64,000 bases of DNA from Mucilaginibacter daejeonensis (GCF_020783335.1 NZ_CP086068.1:744001-808000); one strand, 5' to 3'; counted from the stretch's first letter, positions 9,411 through 17,781 are shown. The notes: a model not told the origin generated them from the letters alone. Translations and numbers: made by a program.

Positions 9411-9677
9411 ATGAAGAACTCTATTATTACCGAAGCACAGATTGTCAAGGCCATCAAAGAGTATGAAGGTGGCCGTGAGCTAAACGATGTATGCCGCGAA
9501 CTGGGCGTGCACAAATCAACCTTTTACAACTGGCGTAAAAAGTACGCCGGCATGGACAGCCAGGAACTGAAACGGCTGAAAGAGCTGGAGGAAGAGAACC
9601 GCAAGCTGAAGCATATGTATGCTGAGCTTGCTTTAGATCACAGCTTGTTAAAAGACGTGCTCTCAAAAAAGTTCTGA
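9411..9677 (+). CDS. IS3-family transposase OrfA
   Basis: The 88-aa OrfA has a helix-turn-helix (IVKAIKEYEGGRELNDVCRE, then GVHKSTFYNWRKKYAG) and a C-terminal leucine-zipper-like helix (LKRLKELEEENRKLKHMYAE). It binds the IS ends and, fused to OrfB by -1 frameshifting, forms the active transposase. It ends at 9677, just past the slippery sequence. All features look intact. Confidence 0.9.
   Translation: MKNSIITEAQIVKAIKEYEGGRELNDVCRELGVHKSTFYNWRKKYAGMDSQELKRLKELEEENRKLKHMYAELALDHSLLKDVLSKKF
9665..9671 (+). promoter_or_regulatory. programmed -1 frameshift heptamer A_AAA_AAG
   Basis: In the orfA frame the codons TCA AAA AAG create the canonical slippery heptamer A AAA AAG six bases before the orfA stop. 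A -1 slip continues as GTT CTG AAG CCC TGC CAG and enters the orfB frame without a stop before ATG 9698, giving an OrfAB fusion. Confidence 0.75.
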
Positions 9678-9697
9678 AGCCCTGCCAGCGCAAGGAC

Positions 9698-10519
9698 ATG
9701 GTTGCTTACTTAATGGAACATCGCCAGGTAAGCATTAGCAGGGCTTGCCGGGTGGTAAAGCTGCCCAAATCCATGTTTTATTACAAGAACGTTCGTGATG
9801 ATTCAGAAACCATTGATAAGTTGCTTGAGCTATCTGAACGGTATCCGACTGAGGGTCAGGATCTGTATTACAGCCGCATCCGTCAGCAAGGACTCAGGTG
9901 GAATTACAAACGTGTCAGGCGGGTTTACCTGCTGCTGGGCATGAATCGCCGCAGAAAGGTCCGCAGGCGTGTGCCTGCACGGGTTAAGATACCCTTAGTA
10001 GTTCCTGAACAGGCTGGAGATACCTGGTCAATGGATTTTATGTGCGATATACTGGTGAACAAAAGAAGGTTCCGTACGCTCAATATAATCGATTATTTTA
10101 ATCGGGAAGCTATTGCTGTAGAAGCTGCCTATACCATGCCAGCCATTCGGGTAACTCAGATTCTGGAGCGAACCATTCATGAGCAGGGCAAACCCAACTG
10201 TATTAGGGTAGATAATGGACCTGAGTTTAACAGCAAGGAGTTTAAGGATTGGTGTGAAAGCAGAGGTATTACCCTGCAGTTCACCCAACCGGGCAAGCCT
10301 ATGCAGAACGGCTATATCGAACGGTTCAATAGAACCTTCCGTGAAAACATACTGGATGCTTACTTATTTGAAGACATCAACCAGGTACAGGTTTTAGCTG
10401 ATGAATGGATGGATGATTACAATTACAGCAGACCGCATGAAGCATTAGGAGGTATTACTCCAGACCTTTTTAAGCGGATGAAAAACATAGACCAACAACA
10501 GTATCACAATGAAAGTTGA
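9698..10519 (+). CDS. IS3-family transposase OrfB (DDE integrase)
   Basis: The 273-aa protein has an N-terminal HTH_21-like region (RLYYSRIRQQG type, here YYSRIRQQGLRWNYKRVRRV) and an rve integrase core. The DDE residues are visible: first Asp in TWSMDFMCDILV, second in IRVDNGPEFNSKEF, Glu in NGYIERFNRTFREN. The end DDYNYSRPHEALGGITPDLF is typical. It is in the -1 phase relative to orfA and would be made mainly as an OrfAB fusion. No internal stops are seen, so the element may still be active. Confidence 0.9.
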   Translation: MVAYLMEHRQVSISRACRVVKLPKSMFYYKNVRDDSETIDKLLELSERYPTEGQDLYYSRIRQQGLRWNYKRVRRVYLLLGMNRRRKVRRRVPARVKIPLVVPEQAGDTWSMDFMCDILVNKRRFRTLNIIDYFNREAIAVEAAYTMPAIRVTQILERTIHEQGKPNCIRVDNGPEFNSKEFKDWCESRGITLQFTQPGKPMQNGYIERFNRTFRENILDAYLFEDINQVQVLADEWMDDYNYSRPHEALGGITPDLFKRMKNIDQQQYHNES

Positions 10520-10655
10520 CATTTATCCAATTCTGCAGGCCAGCCCTGTATCAGGTGGCTTTTACTTCAAAGCTATATTCACATGGTGGCAAATACTTGC
10601 TGTGATTGCTGTGATTATTTTGATAATATATTTAATAAGGAAAAAACGTAAATAA
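10509..10655 (+). CDS. 48-aa single-helix membrane ORF inside the IS
   Basis: The frame opens with ATG overlapping the orfB stop (10 bases of overlap) and encodes about 48 residues. A short polar start is followed by one hydrophobic helix (WWQILAVIAVIILIIYLI) and a basic end (RKKRK). It lies between orfB and the right inverted repeat. The degenerate copy at 15132-16386 has only about 64 bp there and no such frame. It could be a passenger peptide or the tail of a captured membrane gene. Composition looks protein-like, but there is no independent support. Confidence 0.4.
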   Translation: MKVDIYPILQASPVSGGFYFKAIFTWWQILAVIAVIILIIYLIRKKRK

Positions 10656-10704
10656 CAGATAATTTAGTCTATTAAACACCTGTCCGAACTAAGGGAGGGT
10701 TACA

Positions 10705-11232
10705 GATATACTTGTAAGTGAAATTATGGTTATTGTTCACTACTGTATCATACTGCCTTACAAATAGCGCAAAGCATTTTGAGTGACCGATCACTGTATC
10801 ATTTAAGCGCCCGGTCTTCTTTAGATAAGCTTTAACGAACTGCTCTATTTGTTTGGTATATAAACTCAATGCGTTCGACGCGCTACTTGGATGAGCTTTG
10901 AAGCTGTAAATACTGTCCTTCAGGTCGTAGGTAAATAAAGTATCATGATGGTAAATATAACGGTAAAGAGGTCTACCATTCATGGAACGCGTAAGAACAT
11001 CATAGGCCGCTATCTTCTCTCCGCTATCCTTTTACAATGTCTCTTCGCTACGTGACACTGAGGTATCTTTGTCACTAAAAAGGCTCTTATTGACCTGTAT
11101 GGTCTTATAAGTTAGCTGATGATGGCTTTGTACCGATCTTAATGACCTTTGCAAGATATGCTCGGGCGATTGAGGATTGGCCATTGTTCCATAAAGAATG
11201 ACAGATAATACAATGCATAAATTTTTTAGCAT
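10705..11232 (-). pseudogene. secreted protein gene broken by a stop and by the IS
   Basis: A minus-strand frame starts at 11232 with a signal peptide (MLKNLCIVLSVILYGTMANP). It reaches an in-frame TAA at 11034-11032 (after SRSEETL), then continues in the same frame (KDSGEKIAAYDVLTRSMNGR) until it runs into the IS end at 10704. The last residues of the open frame are IS sequence. The region before the break (LRSVQSHHQLTYKTIQ) and PLYRYIYHHDTLFTYDLKD resemble the N-terminal parts of secreted TlpA-type thioredoxin-like proteins of Bacteroidota, but no thioredoxin domain remains. The missing 3' part is not found beyond the other IS end. Confidence 0.6.
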
Positions 11233-12053
11233 GACCTAAGTTAAATATAAGCCCTGACCGATATCCCTTGTTTTAAAACTTTTGCGTATGATCGCCATCT
11301 TTCCCTGCGCTCACCAAGGCATTGCATTGCGTAAACACCAATTAAACACTGAGCAGGGCAGCTGTCAAGGGCGAGGCGTAGCCGAGTTCATATACCCTTG
11401 ACAGCTGACCTGCGGTGTTACCTTTGTGGCAGCGGTGCAGTGCCTTTTCTATTCCGCTAAAGCAGCGGTGTTATGAGCGCAGCGAATTTCACGGCTGCAA
11501 GGGCAGCGAGGCTTATGGCGCAATGGCAACCCGGCGCAACGCGCATGGTGTCATGAGAGCCATGTGCCGCAGGAATCCTTTCCCTCGTTTTCATCGATCG
11601 ATCACCAAATTAAAATCGCTACTGTCCTTATTGATACATATCAAACAAGCAGCATAAAGAGCCGACTTTGGAGGAACTTTCCAATGCCCCGAACTGACTT
11701 CGGAAGGGAGGGCAAGATTCGTTTGTCCGACAAACGTTTATCTTGCTGATCGCGAAAAAGTGCGATCTCATTTGGATATGTATGTCATTTGCCGAGATCT
11801 GCTTGCTATGAATCACCCTTTCATTTGCTATGCAATTACAAACATTATAATCTAAAAAGTGACCTATTAATTCTTGGTATGAATGCCATTAAGTACTTAC
11901 CATCGAATTACAATCGATGACACTTGTCAGCACGGTTTTGAACCGCGTTGTAGGCCTGTTCGAATTCATTGACATAAGACCTTACTCGTCGTTTGAAAGC
12001 ATTATCCAGTAACCTCTTTCTGAAAACTGACGAACAAATCAGTTTACTGGTAA
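11233..12053. other. intergenic with inverted repeat, no intact gene
   Basis: About 820 bp. It contains a 13-bp inverted repeat (annotated separately) and low-complexity frames rich in Arg/Cys that look like shadows of a decayed, GC-richer segment between 11350 and 11580. No gene recognised. Confidence 0.4.
11359..11407. repeat. 13-bp inverted repeat with 23-nt spacer
   Basis: CAGCTGTCAAGGG (11359-11371) and CCCTTGACAGCTG (11395-11407) are exact reverse complements. There is no T-run, so this is not an obvious terminator. It may be the fold of a small palindromic element or a mobile-element end. Confidence 0.5.
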
Positions 12054-12190
12054 GCTCCAGCCATATATATCCTTACTGGCAATACAACAATCAGTATAAT
12101 AGCGGTTGTTGGCAAGAATGGTGCTGGCAAAGGAGCCTAATTAAATCCTTTAAGCAGGTCTGTGCATTATCACGAATAAGTGAAAAAACC
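12054..12190 (+). pseudogene. remnant of a P-loop ATPase N-terminus
   Basis: One frame (12054-12128) reads ISIIAVVGKNGAGKGA, a near-perfect Walker A loop of the kind that opens AAA/ABC-type overcoming-lysogenization-like ATPases, with no start codon and a stop directly before it. The sequence continues in another frame as SLIKSFKQVCALSRI, which is what should follow the Walker A serine in such proteins (GKSSLIKSF). A frameshift therefore separates the two parts and the rest of the gene is absent. The 845-codon open frame from 11993 passes through this relic by chance and should not be taken as the N-terminus of the PIN protein. Confidence 0.5.
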
Positions 12191-12280
12191 TTCAGAAATC
12201 ATGTGTATTATGTTAATTTGAATTTTGAATTTATCTTCATTTTTATATTTATAAATAAGTTTAATAATTCACCTAATCTT

Positions 12281-14530
12281 ATGCAATCTATTGACTACAA
12301 AAAGGTATTCTCAAAACTTAGCCACATCAAGGCATTATCTCATGATCAGAAGTTTGAACAAGTTGTACAGAACATAATTTTATATTCACTAATTAATAAC
12401 AGTCAGGAAATCAGAAACGAAGCAGATCTTACTGATAATATTGTTAAAGTTTATGGTATTTCCATTCGAACTCATATCGTTCAGTCCAATTTAGACCGAT
12501 TACTCGATAACGGAGATATCATAAAAGACTCCATAACAAAAGCGATAGCATTACAACCACAAACTGCGGAAAGGATTAAAAAGAGAATAACTGATACTAA
12601 CGTATTAGAAATCAAAGTCAAAAGAAAGTGGCTTTATGAAGTAGCACAATTTCTGCCAGAAATAAAAGCTGACAATTATGAAATACTCTGGAAACACTTA
12701 ACGGACTATCTATTCAACGTTTTGGAGCAACATGGGGTAGAAACACTGAACTTACTCAATCCTTCGCTTAAAGTATCGGATGAGGTTCAAATGAGCCTAA
12801 CCTCAATCTTGGATAAGATTATAAAGGAAAATGAAAGTGAGTTCTCGAAAGAAAATTTAACGGATGCTATCAATCAATTCATTTTAAAAGCTGACGAAGA
12901 GCGTACAAGCTACCTTTCTCAATTAGTTGATGCAACTTTTACCAGTTTCGCATTAACTTCAGACAGCGATACTGTTAATTTTCTCAATAATCGTTTTCAG
13001 AACTTACTTTTATTCCTTGATACAAACTTCATATTTGGAATACTTGATTTGCATAAAAATAATGAGGATGCATCTGCCAGGGAAATCTTAACGGAAATCA
13101 AAAAGAATAATTTCCCATTTCAATTGACCTTTCATCCTGAAACACTGGCTGAATTTAAACGGGCATTCGATTCTAAGGCATTGTTTATAAGAGCCACAAA
13201 ATGGAGTAGAGAAACCAGTCGCTTAGCACTAGCCGTAGATGGACTTAGCCCTTTAGAAGAATTGTTTCATAAAGAAAACGTTGAAAACCATATAGATCCA
13301 GACGTTTTCCTTGACAAGTATGATCATGTTGATTTGATTGTTAAAGATCTCGGTCTAACAGAGTATACCGTTGGGAAAAATTCGGTTTACGATTCAGTGG
13401 AAGTCGAAGAAGATATTGAAAAATATAAAACGTTTTACGAGTTCAACAAAAACAGAAAGCCAAAAACATACCAAGGATTCAAACATGATATAGAGGTATT
13501 AAGAGAGGTCCGTAGGCTTAATCCTAAAAAAACGAAGTTCTTAGAAAGTAAAGCTTTTTTTCTTAGTTCCGATTATATTCTAAGCAAGTTTGAGCGAGAA
13601 AATTATAAAAGACGTTGGGAGATTAACTTCATTATTAGTCCAAGCACGTTTCTGCAATTGATTAGACCATTTGTTCAAAATGATTATGTGACGAATAAAA
13701 AGTTTATCGACACATTCAGCATTCCGGACCTAAGAACGTTTGAAATTGATTATACTGGAACCAGATCGAAGACTTTGCAAATATTAAATGATAGCTACCA
13801 TGATACGTCATTTCAAACAAAAGTTGCCATTCTTCGTGATCAGGTGTTGCTTGAAAAATTTGAAAAGCTAAACACAAATCAACTTGCCCAAATTGAACTT
13901 ATTGAAAATCGCATTGCTGTTGAAAATCAACTTCTTTCTCAACAAAAACAAAGTGCGGAACGAGAAATTGAAATAATTTCTCAGGAACTCGCTTTTGTAA
14001 ATGATTCAAGCCAACGTCTTAAAGAAAAGTCTAACGAAGAGATAAATAGCCTAAAAGCAGAGGTAGAGACACTCAAAGTAGCGTGGAAAAAAGAGCAAGA
14101 CGAAAAGGCGTACTTAGCGAGGGTACTTGAGTGGACAAATAGAAAAACAGAATATTGCGATGAGCGCTTGGCCGATATCAGGAAACAATTTGTTTCAGAT
14201 TTTAAGTATAGCGTGGTGCCTATCACAATGCTTTTTATAGTAACATTTTTAGTGTTTATCCATTCCAAGTATGCTGAAAAAGCAAAGAAATTTCTTGTCC
14301 CTACTTATATTTCTCATAGAACTTATTTCTGGTCAGTGATTATTTTAGGTTTGCTTGTAGCCATAGAAGTGGTTAGGCGAACCTATATCACAAAGAAAGA
14401 ACGTGTAGCCAATGGGATTTCGTGGGCTTCTACTTTGGGATATTCAAAAAGAAAATACAAGCTTATAGAGTCGAAGAGAGAAGATGTAGAGACAGAGTTC
14501 ATAGGAAAAAATCCTTATCCCGTTGCATAG
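12281..14530 (+). CDS. PIN-domain protein with coiled coil and two C-terminal TM helices
   Basis: From ATG 12281 the protein is 749 aa (the open frame extends upstream to 11993 but that part reads as another gene's relic). Residues 1-240 are alpha-helical with no recognised domain. A PIN-like nuclease core begins near residue 247 (LLLFLDTNFIFGILDLH), with Glu in FHPETLAEFKRAF and later acidic stretches that could complete the metal site. A coiled coil spans about residues 527-615 (QLLSQQKQSAEREIEIISQE and following). Two membrane helices end the protein (VVPITMLFIVTFLVFI and FWSVIILGLLVAIEVV) before a basic cytoplasmic tail. A membrane-tethered nuclease with a long coiled coil fits an abortive-infection effector, which is inference from architecture and the surrounding island. 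The third and fourth PIN acidic residues were not assigned with certainty. Confidence 0.7.
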   Translation: MQSIDYKKVFSKLSHIKALSHDQKFEQVVQNIILYSLINNSQEIRNEADLTDNIVKVYGISIRTHIVQSNLDRLLDNGDIIKDSITKAIALQPQTAERIKKRITDTNVLEIKVKRKWLYEVAQFLPEIKADNYEILWKHLTDYLFNVLEQHGVETLNLLNPSLKVSDEVQMSLTSILDKIIKENESEFSKENLTDAINQFILKADEERTSYLSQLVDATFTSFALTSDSDTVNFLNNRFQNLLLFLDTNFIFGILDLHKNNEDASAREILTEIKKNNFPFQLTFHPETLAEFKRAFDSKALFIRATKWSRETSRLALAVDGLSPLEELFHKENVENHIDPDVFLDKYDHVDLIVKDLGLTEYTVGKNSVYDSVEVEEDIEKYKTFYEFNKNRKPKTYQGFKHDIEVLREVRRLNPKKTKFLESKAFFLSSDYILSKFERENYKRRWEINFIISPSTFLQLIRPFVQNDYVTNKKFIDTFSIPDLRTFEIDYTGTRSKTLQILNDSYHDTSFQTKVAILRDQVLLEKFEKLNTNQLAQIELIENRIAVENQLLSQQKQSAEREIEIISQELAFVNDSSQRLKEKSNEEINSLKAEVETLKVAWKKEQDEKAYLARVLEWTNRKTEYCDERLADIRKQFVSDFKYSVVPITMLFIVTFLVFIHSKYAEKAKKFLVPTYISHRTYFWSVIILGLLVAIEVVRRTYITKKERVANGISWASTLGYSKRKYKLIESKREDVETEFIGKNPYPVA

Positions 14531-14542
14531 TAATGTATTATC

Positions 14543-14925
14543 CTAGCGTAATAAATACCCCACTTCGAAATAATCGCTATCAATGCGCTTAATCTCATTT
14601 ATCCGTTGTGAAGAAACGCCCAAATTACAATCAAGCATCAATTGGCTAATTGTTCACCATCGATCAGGACAATTTTAATTTCATTCTTAGACGGATAACT
14701 CAGCGCATTTTTTGTAAAATATGAAGTAGTTAGAAATATACCATTCTTCGCTCCCTGGCCAGCCAATGCTCCAACAAATTTATGCAATTCAGGGGCGTCG
14801 AAATACATTGCCGGCCTGCCAACGCTCGCCTGAATGAAAATTATATCGAGACCTAGTTGTCTTCTTTGATAGTGCCATTAATAGCTTCATCACCTGTTTT
14901 GCCATGGCTTTGCCGGCATAGGAGC
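14543..14925 (-). pseudogene. mrr-type restriction endonuclease, 3' fragment with frameshifts
   Basis: The minus strand encodes the catalytic end of an Mrr-family endonuclease in three frames. First is KTGDEAINGTIKED, then after a 1-bp shift LGLDIIFIQASVGRP (the Mrr D...QxK core, with Ser in place of Lys), then KFVGALAGQGAKNGIFLTTS and IKIVLIDGEQLA. A second shift gives LMLDCNLGVSSQRI, ending at a TAG at 14543. Mrr enzymes cut modified DNA. The 5' DNA-recognition part is missing, two frameshifts break the rest and the catalytic Lys appears changed, so the gene is dead. It points down towards the PIN gene, with convergent 3' ends 12 bp apart. Confidence 0.75.
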
Positions 14926-15076
14926 AAATATATGCGAGACGACATTACTTCTTCTCATTATATAAATGCATAATAGAAGGTAACAATATCGCAGACGGGA
15001 CAAGCCCTTCGGTAAAGCAGATGGGACAAGAATACTATATTAAATGAAATAAACGGTCAATTGCATTTTAAAGTTG

Positions 15077-15130
15077 TGTAACTCCTCTTAAAAATCGGAC
15101 TGTGTAAAGAATGAAAAGTCTTAACTTTAA
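15077..15130 (+). repeat. solo left end of an IS3-family copy
   Basis: TGTAACTCCTCTTAAAAATC and the next 34 bases match the left 54 bp of the IS at 9346, in the same orientation. The match stops where the oppositely oriented degenerate copy begins (15132), so one copy probably inserted into or recombined with another. Confidence 0.65.
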
Positions 15131-15195
15131 ATGTAACCCTGCCTTAGTTCGGACTGGTATTTTATAGACTTATTAATTCAAAAATATAATTATTG

Positions 15196-16035
15196 TTATT
15201 GGAACTGTGGGGATGTTGGAAACTCGCCAGAGTTTTCAATGTCTCCACAGTTTAGCCGCTTATGCAGGTCTGGCGTTATACCTCCCAATGCTTCATGCGG
15301 CCTGCTGTAATTGTAATCTTCCATCCATTCATCAGCTAGTACCAGCACCTGGTTGATGTCTTCAAATAAGTGAGCATACAGTATGTTTTCCCGGAACGTT
15401 CTATTGAACCGTTCGATATAGCGTTTTGCATGGGCTTTCCCGGTTGCGTGAATTACACAGTTATACTCTGCTTTCACACCGATCCTTAAATTCCTTGCTG
15501 TTAAACTCCGGCCCGTTATCCACTCTGATACAGCTGAGTTTACCTTGCTCATGAATAGTTCGCTCCAGAATCTGAGTTACCCGCACGGCTGGTATAGTAT
15601 AGGCAGCTTCTACGGCAATAGCTTCCCGGTTATAGTCATCGATAATGTTCAGCGATCGGAACCTTCTCTTGTTCACCAGCACATCGCACGTAAAATCCAT
15701 CGACCAAGTATCTCCAACCTGCTCAGGCACGACTAACGGTACTTTAACACGTGCAGGCACACGTCTGCGAATCTTTCGGCGACGGTTGTTCATGCCCAAT
15801 TCAGGTAAACCCGCCTTACACGTTTGTAATTCTACTGTAGACCTTGCTGGCGGATGCAGCTATAATACAGATCTTGACCCTCGGTGGGATGCTTTTCGGA
15901 CAGTTCCAGCAACTTATCAATAGTTGCTGAGTCATACCCGTTGTTGTTGTAGTAATACATGGATTTGGGCAGCTTTACTACCCGGCAAGCCCTGCTAATA
16001 CTTACCTGACGGAAATCCATTAAGTAAGCGACCAT
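15196..16035 (-). pseudogene. broken IS3-family orfB
   Basis: Three consecutive fragments in different frames align with the intact OrfB: MVAYLMDFRQVSISRACRVV (from 16035), NNRRRKIRRRVPARVKVPLV and TWSMDFTCDVLVNKRRF (middle), and RYIERFNRTFRENILYAHLF (to 15196). Frameshifts lie near 15800-15830 and 15460-15550. The first and second DDE Asp and the Glu codon survive in separate frames, so no active transposase can be made. Confidence 0.85.
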
Positions 16036-16322
16036 GCCCTTGCGCTGGCGGGGCTTCAGAATTTTTTTGAGAGTATGTCTTTTAGTAAACTATGATCTAA
16101 AGCCAACTCTGCAGACATGTGCTTCAGTTTACGGTTCTCTTCCTCCAGCTCTTTCAGCCGTTTGAGTTACTGGCTGTCCATGCCGGCATACTTTTTACGC
16201 CAGTTGTAAAAGGTTGATTTGTGCACGCCAAGTTCGCGGCATAAGTCGTTTAGCTCGCGGCCACCTTTATACTCCTTGATAACTTATACGATTTGCGCTT
16301 CGGTAATGATAGAGTTCTTCAT
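16036..16322 (-). pseudogene. broken IS3-family orfA
   Basis: The frame starts at 16322 (MKNSIITEAQIV) and hits a TAA where the intact copy has a Lys codon. Further on the HTH (GVHKSTFYNWRKKYAGMDSQ) is readable, followed by another stop. It ends just before the orfB relic. Confidence 0.8.
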
Positions 16323-16531
16323 CGTTTGACTGTTTAAAGTTACGACTTTGGGTCCTTTACACAATCCGAACTAAGGGAGGGTTACAGAACTTTATGATTG
16401 AAATCCTGAGACTGTTATCCTAATATAGGGAGATCCAACTTTCCGAGCTTAGGATATTCCAATAATAGAGCTTTAATAAAGATGGTAAATTCTTCAATAA
16501 TCTTAATCATGATGATGGTTATCTAGATTAC

Positions 16532-16825
16532 TTAAAGAAATCTTTGATACTGATCAATTATCTTATCTAAATCCCAAATTAACTCATCTCTGCACTTAAT
16601 ATAAGCCTCTTTAGGGTTACTATACGACTCAAGTTCCTTTTCATCCTCCAATATATTTATTAGCTCATCTTCGGGATTAAATCCCTTAGTTACCAATTCA
16701 AGTATACCAACGAACTGCCGTATTTCATTGATTTGATCTTTCAATAAAGCCATTGATAAGCTATTTCTATAGATAGAGTATTTGATGGAATCTCTCAACT
16801 TAATTAATCTAATATAGCTTTCCAT
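16532..16825 (-). CDS. hypothetical 97-aa helical protein
   Basis: The protein is acidic and predicted mostly alpha-helical (LIKLRDSIKYSIYRNSLSMA, FVGILELVTKGFNPEDELIN, LIWDLDKIIDQYQRF). It has no signal peptide, membrane helix or recognised motif. A minus-strand scrap just downstream (MIKIIEEFTIFIKALLLEYP, near 16440-16512) may belong to the same small-gene cluster. I cannot assign a function. Confidence 0.45.
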   Translation of the reverse strand: MESYIRLIKLRDSIKYSIYRNSLSMALLKDQINEIRQFVGILELVTKGFNPEDELINILEDEKELESYSNPKEAYIKCRDELIWDLDKIIDQYQRFL

Positions 16826-16925
16826 ATTCTTTACAATAGGGTCGTTTTAGATATAAAGTATCAAATACAATAAAGCCCTTAATATCAATCAAGGGCAGTC
16901 AAAATAGAAGTTAGGAATAGTAGAA

Positions 16926-17138
16926 CTAAGCCTGTCGCCTTTGAGTACTCATAAAGTACGCAAATTTAGCATGCCGCTGTGCTAAAGTTTCCTTTTTGTC
17001 AGGAGCCTGAGTTAACACCGAGCCTGCCACAGCTTTAATTTTGATCCACAACTCTGATGAGATAGAATCAGGCTTTTTCATAGAAAGTAATTCTGATGCA
17101 TAAGTTGCCACTTGTTGAGAGGTCTTTTCGTTATCCAT
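16926..17138 (-). CDS. hypothetical 70-aa protein
   Basis: The short protein (MDNEKTSQQVATYASELLSM start, KFAYFMSTQRRQA end) is helical and soluble. The start codon is ATG and the composition looks coding. Small proteins of this look are common in mobile regions of Sphingobacteriaceae, but I recognise no family. Confidence 0.5.
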   Translation of the reverse strand: MDNEKTSQQVATYASELLSMKKPDSISSELWIKIKAVAGSVLTQAPDKKETLAQRHAKFAYFMSTQRRQA

Positions 17139-17230
17139 ATTGAGAAAACATATTGACCCAAAATAAGAAACAGTTTTAAAATACCAAAATATTTAGCAAT
17201 AGATTTGATAGACTATTTCTGTTATAAAGA

Positions 17231-17425
17231 TTAGTCAAAATCGTTCCACGCACCTTCAGGTATTTCGGCATAAAACATTGCATAAAACTGCTGTTGTCCC
17301 GCTGGATTGAAAAATGCGTTGGTACCTCCTAATATACCCGTGATTTAATCTTGATTCAACCGCCTTTTCGAACTTGATAATGTCACTCTCATTTATTAAC
17401 TGGACATCAAATTTTTTCAGCTTCT
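17231..17425 (-). pseudogene. short frameshifted gene relic
   Basis: The minus strand reads KKLKKFDVQLINESDIIKFE and KAVESRLNHG in one frame, then GILGGTNAFFNPAGQQQFYA and EIPEGAWNDFD with a TAA at 17231 in another. The second part has the look of a genuine C-terminus. The start is not found. Family unknown. Confidence 0.35.
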
Positions 17426-17740
17426 TTATAATGAATTTTCGCCTTTTAGTGCAGTGTATGTATCAGAATGATAATATGTCAATTCGAACAGCGGCTGATA
17501 ATCATTTTTGTTGATGTATATCAACAACAGAGTTTCGTAACTTTTACCACACAAATACTTACCGAATATCCTTCTAATATTAGGATAATCTATATTAGTT
17601 AAATAGGAGAAATCTAATACAACTTCATCAAGAACGCTATTGTTGTGTTTATTGCTTTGCTGTGTACAATCGATTCTCCATCCTTTAGAATTAAGGTCGT
17701 AAAATTTAAAGATTTCAATCTGCTCTTTATTTATTCCCAT
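17426..17740 (-). CDS. hypothetical 104-aa protein
   Basis: The protein is soluble with alternating beta and helical segments (IEIFKFYDLNSKGWRIDCTQ, EVVLDFSYLTNIDYPNIRRI, YETLLLIYINKNDYQPLFEL). The size and composition would suit an immunity or antitoxin-like protein, but no motif supports that. It ends where the frameshifted relic begins, so the two may once have been one transcript. Confidence 0.48.
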   Translation of the reverse strand: MGINKEQIEIFKFYDLNSKGWRIDCTQQSNKHNNSVLDEVVLDFSYLTNIDYPNIRRIFGKYLCGKSYETLLLIYINKNDYQPLFELTYYHSDTYTALKGENSL

Positions 17741-17781
17741 ACAATATTTACTTAAGGGTATTTATAAATAAAGATAATACA

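Larger units (their letters stand above)
9346..10704 (+). mobile_element. IS3-family insertion sequence, apparently complete
   Basis: The element carries overlapping-frame orfA and orfB transposase genes between imperfect terminal inverted repeats. The left end reads TGTAACCCCTCCTAAAAGTC from 9346; the right end, on the complementary strand from 10704, reads TGTAACCCTCCCTTAGTTCG. These ends match those of the degenerate copy at 15132-16386. I see no clear 3-4 bp target duplication (GTT versus GAT). The right end lies inside a minus-strand gene that it truncates. Unlike the second copy, about 185 bp separate orfB from the right end and contain a small open frame. Confidence 0.85.
15132..16386 (-). 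mobile_element. degenerate IS3-family copy
   Basis: The ends TGTAACCCTGCCTTAGTTCG (from 15132) and, on the other strand from 16386, TGTAACCCTCCCTTAGTTCG form terminal inverted repeats. Inside are orfA and orfB relatives of the copy at 9346, on the minus strand, both broken. The element is 1255 bp, about 100 bp shorter than the other copy because the segment after orfB is short. No target duplication is evident. Confidence 0.8.

Noticed and set aside
11993..12280. N-terminal extension of the PIN-protein ORF to 845 aa
   Set aside because: The first 96 residues are read through a P-loop ATPase relic in the wrong frame and have odd composition; ATG 12281 begins the domain-like part.
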